Assembly: GCF_000382885.1 (NCBI RefSeq)
Contig: NZ_CAVK010000072.1
Location: 1 to 64,000 of the forward strand
Length of the DNA stretch: 64,000 nucleotides
From: Sphingobium indicum BiD32
GTDB lineage: Bacteria; Pseudomonadota; Alphaproteobacteria; Sphingomonadales; Sphingomonadaceae
Direction: 5' to 3'
Positions 32,129 through 39,588 of this stretch are shown here, piece by piece. Below the pieces are notes generated by a model, which worked only from the letters and a program-made list of their open reading frames with translations, was not told the DNA's origin and did no database searches. Each line of letters starts with the position of its first letter. Position 1 is the stretch's first letter. A program made the position numbers and the translations under genes.

Positions 32129-32623
32129 GTGGAGGCTTCGGAAGGCGACGAGCTTGAGGGGGATTACGTCTCCTTGATCCTCCAGGCCATGGCCGAGAAA
32201 AGCACCCCTCAGCGCAAGCTCGCCGTGCTGACCGGTATCAGCAAGTCGAGGCTGGGAGTCCTGCTTCATAAGGACCCCGAGAAGCGGGCGACTATGACAC
32301 TCCCCGAGTTCGAGCGAATTTTGCATGCGCTGGGCATGAATCTTGTCCATGCTTATGTCTGCCTGCGCACCTTCAAGGACCTCGATGCCTATTACCGCAA
32401 ATGCTATTCCACCGCGGTCCTTATGCTCTGCGACATATGCGTGGGCGCGCCCCGGAAAATGATCGGGGTACTCGAGGAACTTGGCGGCATCGATGGAACG
32501 GAAATCAGGTTGAACTGGAGCCCCGCGTTTCAGAATGCCTTCATCAAGAAGGTCACCGAAGAGGTCGAAGCCATACACAAGCGCCGAAATCGCCTCACCG
32601 ACGATGACAATTTTGATCTCTAG
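32129..32623 (+). CDS. Helix-turn-helix-containing hypothetical protein
   Basis: The 164-residue product from a GTG at 32129 has an XRE-like helix-turn-helix near residues 27-60 (TPQRKLAVLTGISKSRLGVL). An all-alpha remainder follows (LPEFERILHALGMNLVHAYV and further helices). The start is uncertain: no strong ribosome site precedes the GTG, and ATG 32189 would remove 20 residues. It may regulate conjugation genes. Confidence 0.6.
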   Translation: MEASEGDELEGDYVSLILQAMAEKSTPQRKLAVLTGISKSRLGVLLHKDPEKRATMTLPEFERILHALGMNLVHAYVCLRTFKDLDAYYRKCYSTAVLMLCDICVGAPRKMIGVLEELGGIDGTEIRLNWSPAFQNAFIKKVTEEVEAIHKRRNRLTDDDNFDL

Positions 32624-32657
32624 CCGGCTTGCCAGCGATGAGCCGGAAGCCGACGCG

Positions 32658-33620
32658 CTAATATGTCGCCACGGCAGCCCTTCTCCCCACGACCTGAGGC
32701 CTGGTGTCCATCGTGGAAGTAACGACGGTTGCCTGCCGGCCGGCGCCACTCAGTCTCGACCAGTTCAGCAAGACATTTTCGACATAGGCCTGGGTCTCGG
32801 TGATCTGCGGGACGCGACCGTTGCGGACCCGCCCGGGCCCTGCATTATATGCGGCAAGAGCCAGATGGTAATGGCCGAAGCGGTCAAGCTGCTCGCGCAG
32901 ATACTTCGCGCCGCCCCGCAGATTGCCCTCGACGCTGTAGCGATTGACCCCCAGCGACGCCGCCGTCGCCGGCATGAGCTGGGTCAGTCCGAAGGCGTTC
33001 TTGGGCGAATAGATATTGGGTTGGTAGCGGCTCTCGCGAATGATCATCGCATCGAACAAGCCCACGGGAATGCCGTACTCGCAGGCGATATTGCTCATCA
33101 TTCCAAAATAGCCGGCCCGCCGAAATTCCGCATCGGATCTCAGGAACCCCGTGGGCCTGTAGTCTGGAAGCGAGCAACCGGGAACATAGCGAGGCACCGT
33201 CGCAGCGAAGGCGGCGTCGCCGCCGCGCATCCAGAGCGGCACGGGAATCGGCGGTGGTGGAAGAGCAGAGCCCGCGACGGCGGAGGCGAAAGGCCTTGCG
33301 ACGCCGGCATAGGAGAAGGGAACGCCGTCCAGGGCGCCTTGCACCTCCGAAGCGGCGGCCATGCTCGCGTTCATCTGATGCTCGACCCACCGCCGGTTGA
33401 GATCGTGAACGCGGAATTGCGATACGAATTCGGTCGCCACCGGGACCGCGGGAATTTCCACAGTAGCCGTCTCGCGAACAGGCGCCTGGCGTTGCGGCAC
33501 CGGCGCGCCCATCGCGATAAGCTGGACGCTGCGGGCCGTTCGCGCGGGAGGCGATGCCGCCGCCACACCGGCTCCCAACACCACCGTCAGAACTCCGACG
33601 CCAACCAATGTCGATCGCAT
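32658..33620 (-). CDS. Lytic transglycosylase (SLT domain, VirB1-like)
   Basis: This 320-residue exported protein has a signal peptide (VGVGVLTVVLGAGVAAA). The SLT domain is at about residues 180-290, with the catalytic Glu in MIIRESRYQP and the classical FGLTQLMPATAASLGV and AAYNAGPGRV motifs. It would open the peptidoglycan for the conjugation channel, as VirB1 and TrbN-type proteins do. A Pro/Ala-rich region separates signal and domain. It lies beside, but convergent to, the helix-turn-helix gene. Confidence 0.9.
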   Translation of the reverse strand: MRSTLVGVGVLTVVLGAGVAAASPPARTARSVQLIAMGAPVPQRQAPVRETATVEIPAVPVATEFVSQFRVHDLNRRWVEHQMNASMAAASEVQGALDGVPFSYAGVARPFASAVAGSALPPPPIPVPLWMRGGDAAFAATVPRYVPGCSLPDYRPTGFLRSDAEFRRAGYFGMMSNIACEYGIPVGLFDAMIIRESRYQPNIYSPKNAFGLTQLMPATAASLGVNRYSVEGNLRGGAKYLREQLDRFGHYHLALAAYNAGPGRVRNGRVPQITETQAYVENVLLNWSRLSGAGRQATVVTSTMDTRPQVVGRRAAVATY

Positions 33621-33640
33621 GATGACCTCCCAAATCTGCG

Positions 33641-35026
33641 TTGGGAAAAGTGGAGATCAGCTGGTCCCAGCTTGTCAATCCATCGCACGGCCGGGAATAC
33701 GTCCTGGATCAACCTGTCGTCGAGCTCGTCATGTGGTTGATTGCGCGCCACAGCAACGGTTGCGGAGCGGGTAGAATTCCACTTCCCGCACCCGTGCGGG
33801 ATGCACTCATGCGGTGGTATGTCGGCACCGGTTCGCGCGGCGACGAAGAGGCCGGCATCATGCTGGTACAACAGGCGCGGATCGGCGAAAAATGGATTGC
33901 CTGCGATTGCCTGCCGGCAGGCGAACCCCCACCCATCCTGACACCCGCCTTCCTCTCGGAGGCGGAAACCTATTATCTTCGCCGCCTCACGAGCGCCAAC
34001 CGGCCAGAACATCTGCCAGACTGCCCTTTTTTCCGGGACCAGGCGACAAATCGCATCACGGAAGTGCGGACGCAGGAAAGTCCGGCCGACCCGCCCACTG
34101 GCTTTTTCGAGGTTCTGAGACCGGCGCCTGAAAAGCTTGCCCAGCGACCGGATGAGGACAGCACCGACGATCGGACAAGGCAAGCATCGGTACCGCGTCT
34201 CGCCCGCCTGCTCTGGCGACTTCTTAATCTATCCGGCCTCAACCGCTGCCCGCCGCTGGCCGAAGATACAGCCGAATTGTCCATCAGCAGCGAATTCAAG
34301 GTCCTTTCAACCGCTGCCGCCAAAATCGAGATCGCGCCAGGCATCGAACTGGGCAGAGCCTTCTGGACACATGCCCAGGCGCTCCACAGCCGGCGCGTTT
34401 ATGCGCGCCTGCGAGAGCTGTCTCACATATGGCCTCGCGGTCACGCCCCTCAGGCGTTCCTGGCCCTGTTTGCTCAGGAGTTCCGCGGCTCCACGATCCA
34501 TGTCGCCGGGAGCGATCCCGTGGTGCTCGCCAATCGCGTCCAGTCGCCCTCCATACGCGGCAACCCGATCAAAGGCCCCTACCTCACGATCATCGTCGCC
34601 GGCGAATATCCCGAAGCCCACGGCTATGCACCTCTTCGCGCCTATGCGCAGCCCATCTACTCGGGCCAGCGATTCATCCCGGTGGACTCCGAATTCGAGC
34701 GGAGCATCCTGCGAGAACTGATCAATCTTCGATGGTCGTTCGACCGCAACGGGATCGACCTCGCCCTCGAAAAGCCAGTGTTCGACACGCTGACACCGGC
34801 CGGCCCCTGTCGCCCCGACTTCGTCCTGGAAGCACATTCGCGCAGCACCGGCGAGATCAGGGTGCTCATCTTGGAAGCCATGGGATCAAACGATGATGCC
34901 TACCTGGCCGCCAAAGCGGTAGTTCATCCGAAAATGGCGCACATCGCACCGGTTGTTTGCATACGCCCTCGCGACCTCGAGGAAGGCCGCATCGGTTCGC
35001 TGGTTCGCCGTGCCTTCGGAGCCTAG
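33641..35026 (+). CDS. Large hypothetical protein, possible PD-(D/E)XK-like fold (DUF1173-like?)
   Basis: This 461-residue soluble protein has several cysteines in the N-terminal half (IACDCLPAGE and LPDCPFF), possibly a metal site. The C-terminal half has AQPIYSGQRFIPVDSEFE and CRPDFVLEAHS, then VLILEAMG, which resembles a P-D...E-x-x core of restriction-like folds but lacks the usual lysine. It is paralogous to the 10377 gene across the tra block. The TTG at 33641 is the longest start; GTG 33650 or ATG 33731 are alternatives. Similar genes (DUF1173-like) are found on integrative elements; that label is tentative. Confidence 0.6.
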   Translation: MGKVEISWSQLVNPSHGREYVLDQPVVELVMWLIARHSNGCGAGRIPLPAPVRDALMRWYVGTGSRGDEEAGIMLVQQARIGEKWIACDCLPAGEPPPILTPAFLSEAETYYLRRLTSANRPEHLPDCPFFRDQATNRITEVRTQESPADPPTGFFEVLRPAPEKLAQRPDEDSTDDRTRQASVPRLARLLWRLLNLSGLNRCPPLAEDTAELSISSEFKVLSTAAAKIEIAPGIELGRAFWTHAQALHSRRVYARLRELSHIWPRGHAPQAFLALFAQEFRGSTIHVAGSDPVVLANRVQSPSIRGNPIKGPYLTIIVAGEYPEAHGYAPLRAYAQPIYSGQRFIPVDSEFERSILRELINLRWSFDRNGIDLALEKPVFDTLTPAGPCRPDFVLEAHSRSTGEIRVLILEAMGSNDDAYLAAKAVVHPKMAHIAPVVCIRPRDLEEGRIGSLVRRAFGA

Positions 35027-35292
35027 CGCCAGCTCATCGAAGCAGCGAAGAGCATGACAATCCCAAGGGTCACCGGCATCGACGTCACATAAAGCTTTTG
35101 CCAGCGCCACCATGTCTTTGGCACGAAGAGAGCAGCCGAGCGCAGCGAGGTGACGGTTGCCCAGCAGCGCTCACGATAGAGTTCAACCATGATCATCGCG
35201 CAGGACAGACCAAGGGCGATCGTGCAGCAGAAGCCTGCGGCGAGATAGAGCGCCATCCAGTTGGCCAGTTCAACTGCCGTAAGCTGTTGCAT
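35023..35292 (-). CDS. Small two-span membrane protein
   Basis: This 89-residue protein from ATG 35292 has two hydrophobic segments (about residues 12-37, including LGLSCAMIMV, and a C-terminal TLGIVMLFAASM). Between them is an amphipathic basic stretch. It ends tail-to-tail with the preceding gene, sharing 4 nt. No family recognised; an accessory conjugation or entry-exclusion role is only a guess from location. Confidence 0.6.
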   Translation of the reverse strand: MQQLTAVELANWMALYLAAGFCCTIALGLSCAMIMVELYRERCWATVTSLRSAALFVPKTWWRWQKLYVTSMPVTLGIVMLFAASMSWR

Positions 35293-35301
35293 TGCGGGCA
35301 A

Positions 35302-35795
35302 GTGTATAACCGAGAATCACGAAGAAAGTCTAACCGCTCCAAACCTTCGCTGGCCTACCTGGTCGGGACTGACCGGTGCGGGCTCGGCGGGCCCATAGCG
35401 ACCGGGTCGAAACCGCGCCGTCAAAAACGTCGGCGGTGGAAGGGCTCGGCCTTTGTCGCGGAATAGGTCGACGCGCACCCAACTTGGGTCAATTACATAT
35501 ATTGCGACGCATTAGCATATGTGCTACTGACTATGAAATTCGTAACCTATCGCACATACCATGCGACACATGACTTGCACGATATGCTGCCATCATTAAA
35601 ATGATGTGGGAATATTAGCCTTTCACAATCATTTAATTATGGGTCAATACACAAATATATTATGATAAAATCATATTTTGAATATATTTAACTTTCTATC
35701 TTGCGATCTTTATTTTTTGATTTTCAGGAATAGTCTGTTGGAAAGGGCAGAAAATCCAAGACCAAAGACCTCTTTGCCCCAACAACGGACAACTT
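35302..35795. other. AT-rich island without genes
   Basis: About 35480-35760 is strikingly AT-rich for this window and lacks credible coding frames. It has an inverted repeat TATGAT-AAA-ATCATA at 35661-35675 and repeated AATATAT runs. It may be a promoter region, a silencing-protein target or an origin-like element. Confidence 0.5.
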
Positions 35796-36080
35796 ATGCA
35801 CGCCTCGGTTCTTGTCATACTCTATGAAGGTCACGAAACGGTTGAAATCCACAAAAGCGAGGGCGAGGCCCGTCATGGACTCCTGCGCTTTGTTGACCGG
35901 CATTGGCCGGATCGGTTTGGCCTCCCCCCTCCGCCCCTCGACGATACGACGCGGATCGATACCTTCTTCAAAGACGGAGGCATTTACCTTATCGCTAAGG
36001 CGGATCTGGCCTCTCTGGGCCAACAGATCGACAACGCTGACCAAGACCGCAGCCGCCTCAATGGCGTCCGCTTGCGATGA
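35796..36080 (+). CDS. Small hypothetical protein
   Basis: This 94-residue soluble protein has a mixed alpha/beta look (SVLVILYEGHETVEIHKSEG, then GLLRFVDRHWPDRF). It begins just after the AT-rich island. The ribosome site is weak. A longer antisense frame exists but has less protein-like composition. No family was recognised. Confidence 0.5.
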   Translation: MHASVLVILYEGHETVEIHKSEGEARHGLLRFVDRHWPDRFGLPPPPLDDTTRIDTFFKDGGIYLIAKADLASLGQQIDNADQDRSRLNGVRLR

Positions 36081-36250
36081 TCCATCTGGGAATCCTCGAT
36101 CACCGCATAAGTAGGCAGAGCTCTGTGTTCGAATACCTTCCCAGACGAAAGCTTTACCCGAGGCGAGCCAGCACCTCCCACTGAGTGACGCCTGGCCCGC
36201 CAGAATGGCGACGAACATGTGTCGAAACGGCGCCACCTGGCCCAGGGATG

Positions 36251-36460
36251 CTACGCTTTCGGAAATTGTTCCGCTCGAGCCCCCAAGACCGCGCCGATGC
36301 CGTCTTCACCCCCTCCCCGCCTTCCCGGGCCGTGCAGCGCAACATCATGGGCGTACTGCAGGTGAGCTGCGGCCGCCGCCTCCCCGCAGCGATCCAGAAT
36401 TTCCAGAGCCTCCACCATGAGTGCGATCGCTCGCGCCAGATCCGGATCAGGAGCGCTCAT
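36251..36460 (-). CDS. Small hypothetical helical protein
   Basis: This 69-residue protein has an amphipathic helical N-terminal two-thirds (LARAIALMVEALEILDRCG, then AAAAHLQYAHDVALH) and a glycine-rich tail. The ATG at 36460 overlaps the TGA of a 41-codon upstream gene (ATGA), indicating coupled translation. Function unknown. Confidence 0.55.
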   Translation of the reverse strand: MSAPDPDLARAIALMVEALEILDRCGEAAAAAHLQYAHDVALHGPGRRGGGEDGIGAVLGARAEQFPKA

Positions 36461-36582
36461 GCAGCCCGCTCAATGCGTTTCAATGCCATCTCCCGCGCCC
36501 TTCTCTGCAGCTTTCGCCGGCGCACCGGATCACCTACCGCCCCGCACATGACCCCAAACATATCTTGCAAGACCGCGATCAT
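36457..36582 (-). CDS. 41-residue basic peptide gene coupled to the next gene
   Basis: An ATG at 36582 opens 41 codons ending in a TGA that overlaps the downstream ATG. The peptide is basic and helical in its second half (VRRRKLQRRAREMALKRIER). Codon use and the coupled junction support it, but the ribosome site is weak. It may be a DNA- or RNA-binding peptide. Confidence 0.45.
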   Translation of the reverse strand: MIAVLQDMFGVMCGAVGDPVRRRKLQRRAREMALKRIERAA

Positions 36583-36659
36583 TGAAACGATTTAAGCGGT
36601 GGGTCGCCGGCGGTATCCAGGCAAAACGCCCGAAGAAAAGCGTCGGACCATACGCCAAC

Positions 36660-36815
36660 TCAACTCTTCGCGATTTCTTCCTTGAAGCGGAGCTTTTGCT
36701 TCTTGAGCTCCTGGATCACGGCTACATCTGGAAGAGGGCGGCTCATTTCCTCGCGAATCTGCCGGTCAAGATTGGCATGCTTCAGCTGCAATGCGCTGGC
36801 ATGGGGTGAATTCAT
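36660..36815 (-). CDS. YdcH-family (DUF465) small coiled-coil protein
   Basis: The 51-residue product starts at ATG 36815 behind AGAGG. It shows the DUF465 pattern: ALQLKHANLDRQIREEMSRP, then PDVAVIQELKKQKLRFKEEI. These short cytoplasmic helical hairpins are common in alphaproteobacteria and of unknown function. Confidence 0.8.
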   Translation of the reverse strand: MNSPHASALQLKHANLDRQIREEMSRPLPDVAVIQELKKQKLRFKEEIAKS

Positions 36816-36863
36816 TGGTTCATCCTCTTTGCTCAGCCGGACTCGCGATTGCGAGCCGGCACC

Positions 36864-36883
36864 GATCCAATCCTGATTGGATC
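36864..36883. promoter_or_regulatory. 8-bp-arm inverted repeat upstream of the DUF465 gene
   Basis: GATCCAAT (36864-36871) and ATTGGATC (36876-36883) flank CCTG, 49 nt before the DUF465 start. A second, smaller repeat CTCGC-GATT-GCGAG is adjacent (around 36842-36855). Possible operator or terminator. Confidence 0.4.
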
Positions 36884-37415
36884 ATATCCCGCACAGATTG
36901 CCAGAGGTTAATCTCTTGCCGGTCATTGGGCCAGACACGGTTTCCACATGCAGTAGAATGCCTGACCCACCCCAAACCACCAGGAAAATCGTCAAATTAT
37001 AATTTTCACAATATATATAATAGTTCATTACATATAACTAACTTACAAGCATCAATATATACTTTGCTAGGCGTTGTGATGATGTGCAGAGATCATCTGC
37101 ATATATTTATTCTTACAATATATTACATAATTTACCATACCTCACCTGATCAGGCATAACGCAGGTATCCACGACTTGACATTCCGCTCGAAATTACCAT
37201 AATGATTTTATTATGATGGCATATGACCTCCATCCCCGGATACAGGCCGGCAACAGCACAGCACGGCTGGATGCCCTAGGCGACTGACGCTCGGTTCGTC
37301 CGCCTAGGGCCCTCTCAAAACACAACAGGGCGCTTAGCTCGCCCGTGTTCAACTCATTGCGCATACGTGCGCCTGGCTCGCGAAAATCGCGGCCACATGG
37401 TGAGAGGAGATATCC
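36884..37415. other. Spacer with second AT-rich island
   Basis: About 36960-37160 is AT-rich (many ATATAT and TTACATAA-like runs) with no credible gene. ATGTGCAGA and TCTGCATAT (37082-37104) form a near-perfect inverted repeat. The part 37160-37415 is back to normal composition and precedes the gene at 37416; nothing else is recognised. Confidence 0.5.
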
Positions 37416-37634
37416 GTGCTGAACCATTTTGTCGTGGAGGCCAACAAGATCACTGCAGGCGTGGCGGTGCGCATCCCTGGCGGCTTCCGCTTTTTCCATT
37501 CCGATCCTCGATTCCGCCGACTTGACGGCCAGATCTTCCGCAAGGCGCGTACCCTGGCGCGCAAGGTGCGCGAACTCGCGCAGTCACTCGGGCGGCCTGG
37601 CGAACCTGAAAGACCACAGCCTGTCCTGACCTAG
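37416..37634 (+). CDS. Small hypothetical protein
   Basis: This 72-residue protein starts at a GTG at 37416 behind GAGAGGAG. A beta-rich start (HFVVEANKITAGVAVRIPGG, FRFFHSDPRFRRLDG) is followed by a basic helix (KARTLARKVRELAQSL). It is cytoplasmic, of unknown function, and typical of short genes carried by sphingomonad accessory regions. It is the first gene of a rightward cluster. Confidence 0.6.
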   Translation: MLNHFVVEANKITAGVAVRIPGGFRFFHSDPRFRRLDGQIFRKARTLARKVRELAQSLGRPGEPERPQPVLT

Positions 37635-37728
37635 GCTTCGAGCGTCGATCGGCTCCCCGCTCGCTGCGGGCCAACCTCTGCCGACGGCAACGCCTCGAAT
37701 TTGCAGCGACAAGATCAAAGGTGTGGAA

Positions 37729-38028
37729 ATGAGAAACAAACAACGCAGCCTCAACAGGAGCGTCCGACGCAGGCTGGAAATAGAGAAAATCCTTTCGCAA
37801 TATCCGAACCTGCCTTCCAACAAGATCAATGAGATCGTGCATTGGTTCAAGCGAGAGGCAACGGCCATGGAGGTTGCAGTGGTTGCAAGCAATCTGGACG
37901 TCCAGGACAGCTATGAACAATTTCGACAAGCCCACATCGACAAGCTCACGCCGGTTGAGCTGGCGGTGACGGTCTTCATCTGCATGGCCGTGATTGTCGC
38001 GTTGGCCGTCGGCGTCGCCATTTCGTAG
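37729..38028 (+). CDS. Hypothetical protein with C-terminal membrane anchor
   Basis: This 99-residue protein from ATG 37729 (AAAGGTG upstream) has a basic helical N-terminus, the segment NLPSNKINEIVHWFKREATA, a polar region, and a C-terminal transmembrane helix (LAVTVFICMAVIVALAVGV). It is a tail-anchored inner-membrane protein by pattern. Unknown function; second gene of the cluster. Confidence 0.6.
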   Translation: MRNKQRSLNRSVRRRLEIEKILSQYPNLPSNKINEIVHWFKREATAMEVAVVASNLDVQDSYEQFRQAHIDKLTPVELAVTVFICMAVIVALAVGVAIS

Positions 38029-38097
38029 CGCGCCAGATCGAGCCCGCAACCGCTTCTCCGCAGTACCAGGCGCCAAGCGGCGCACCAAAGGGTTGTT

Positions 38098-38682
38098 ATG
38101 ATTGATCCTCATTCTCGTCTGCTCGAAAACCTGTTGGAAGCGGCCTGCATCCAAGCGGAAGGCCTGCTTCGCGAGCACGACCCTGCATCACGGGCACTCG
38201 GCCAATTGAAATCGGATCTCGAGCTTTCCCCCCTGGTCGAGAAGCAGCTGATCGGTGCGGCCTTGCAAGTGGCCATGGATCACTGCCTGGTAAGCGGGAT
38301 ACGCACGAGCCTTCTCAACCGGTTCCGTGCTTTGCCTCCGGGAGTCGCCATTGAAGCGCAACGCCGTTCGGTGGAAGCCGACGTGATGCAGCGCGGGCTG
38401 CCGATGGAACTGGCGAGCGACTACGTTCATACTCTCGAACACAGGCTCGCCCTTCCCTCGCATGAATTGCCCGAGATGCTCTGGGCCTATGGATCGCTCT
38501 ACGGCGAACTTTGGAACGATCCCCGGATCGGCGCGGGCACCCCCACGAGGCGGATCATGCTGGCAATGACGACTGCGCTGCGCGCGCGCAGCGCACAGCT
38601 CAATGCTTCAAAAGCGGCAGCACCCCCGCACTCCGCCGCACGCCACCTTCCAACAATGCCTGTAAATGGTGCAGCGCTATGA
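38098..38682 (+). CDS. Hypothetical helical protein, tandem paralogue A
   Basis: This is a 194-residue soluble, mostly helical protein. It shares a pattern with the next gene: an LLE-x-A-x-x-QA-type N-terminal helix, a central EAQRR motif, and a C-terminal WAYGSLYGELWNDPRIGAG, then RRIMLAM. It ends with a low-complexity Ala/Pro tail. The stop overlaps paralogue B by 4 nt (ATGA). No family recognised; both copies probably work together. Confidence 0.65.
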   Translation: MIDPHSRLLENLLEAACIQAEGLLREHDPASRALGQLKSDLELSPLVEKQLIGAALQVAMDHCLVSGIRTSLLNRFRALPPGVAIEAQRRSVEADVMQRGLPMELASDYVHTLEHRLALPSHELPEMLWAYGSLYGELWNDPRIGAGTPTRRIMLAMTTALRARSAQLNASKAAAPPHSAARHLPTMPVNGAAL

Positions 38683-39254
38683 GCATCCCGGATGCAAAAA
38701 TGGGCAGACGGCCGGACCTGATCGACGAGTTGATCGAACATGCCGGCCAGCGTGCCGGCGAGATCCTGTCCGCGCCTGATGCAGCCGCCAGCCTCCGTCA
38801 CATCGGGGCAGACCGGTTGAGCGAAATTCAGCGTCTGGAAACATCCCCCTTGGCGACCGATCAACTTGTTGCCGTTGCGCTGCGATTGGCTGGATCGAGA
38901 ACCGCGCGCGGCGATGTGATCGAGCATCTGGCGACCTATTTCAGGTCGCCGGCCTCTACACTCGAGATCGAGGCCCAAAGGCGGACGATCTGGCAGGAGA
39001 ATCGCGGAGAGCTTCTACCCATCGACCATGCCGAAGCAGCAGCAGTGGAAATCGAGCAAGCCATATCCGATGTCGTTGGCGTGGATTCGTCAGAACAGCT
39101 GTCTCGTTGGGCCGCGCTCTATGCCGATCTCTGGTGTGACCCCCGCCTCGGTGCCAGCGCTCACGCAAGGCGAGTGATGCTGGCAATGGTTTCCGTTCTA
39201 CACGAACGCAGCCGGCTTTTGGCCGAAGGCTTCAACCTGCGAGGAATCTCGTGA
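38679..39254 (+). CDS. Hypothetical helical protein, tandem paralogue B
   Basis: This is a 191-residue protein coupled to paralogue A. It shares EIEAQRR and WAALYADLWCDPRLGASAHA, then RRVMLAM. Conservation is strongest at the C-terminal W-x(4)-LY-x-(E/D)LW-x-DPR motif, the likely functional site. Its stop overlaps the GTG of a tiny membrane-peptide gene (GTGA). Confidence 0.65.
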   Translation: MSIPDAKMGRRPDLIDELIEHAGQRAGEILSAPDAAASLRHIGADRLSEIQRLETSPLATDQLVAVALRLAGSRTARGDVIEHLATYFRSPASTLEIEAQRRTIWQENRGELLPIDHAEAAAVEIEQAISDVVGVDSSEQLSRWAALYADLWCDPRLGASAHARRVMLAMVSVLHERSRLLAEGFNLRGIS

Positions 39255-39367
39255 ACAATCCGCAGTTCGATGAGCCGAACGCGCCTGTCCAAGTGGGATG
39301 TTGGGGGCAAGCGGCCATTATCGCGGCCGTGCTATTCATCTTCTTTCTGGCCGTTCCATGGGATTAG
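39251..39367 (+). CDS. 38-residue membrane peptide gene
   Basis: A GTG at 39251 overlapping the previous stop opens 38 codons. The peptide has a polar start with one Cys (VQVGCWGQ) and a single hydrophobic helix (AAIIAAVLFIFFLAVPW). Its 4-nt coupling to the tandem paralogues suggests a real product, possibly their membrane partner. The region 39368-39588 after it holds nothing recognisable. Confidence 0.5.
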   Translation: MNNPQFDEPNAPVQVGCWGQAAIIAAVLFIFFLAVPWD

Positions 39368-39588
39368 TTCCCAAACTCACGTGGATCGGGCCAACCTGTC
39401 GATCATGAGCATGGCAACGGCAATCGGGGAATTTTGCGATTTTCAGGGTAGATCTTGCACTTATGGGAATTCACAAAAGCCGCAGCGAGGAAAATCGGCC
39501 TGGCGTCCCCGAATGGTCGACCACAAGCATCGCCGATTTCAATTTCTCGGCCGCATAGCGAGCACCCCGGTGCAGGCCAAGGCGCCGC

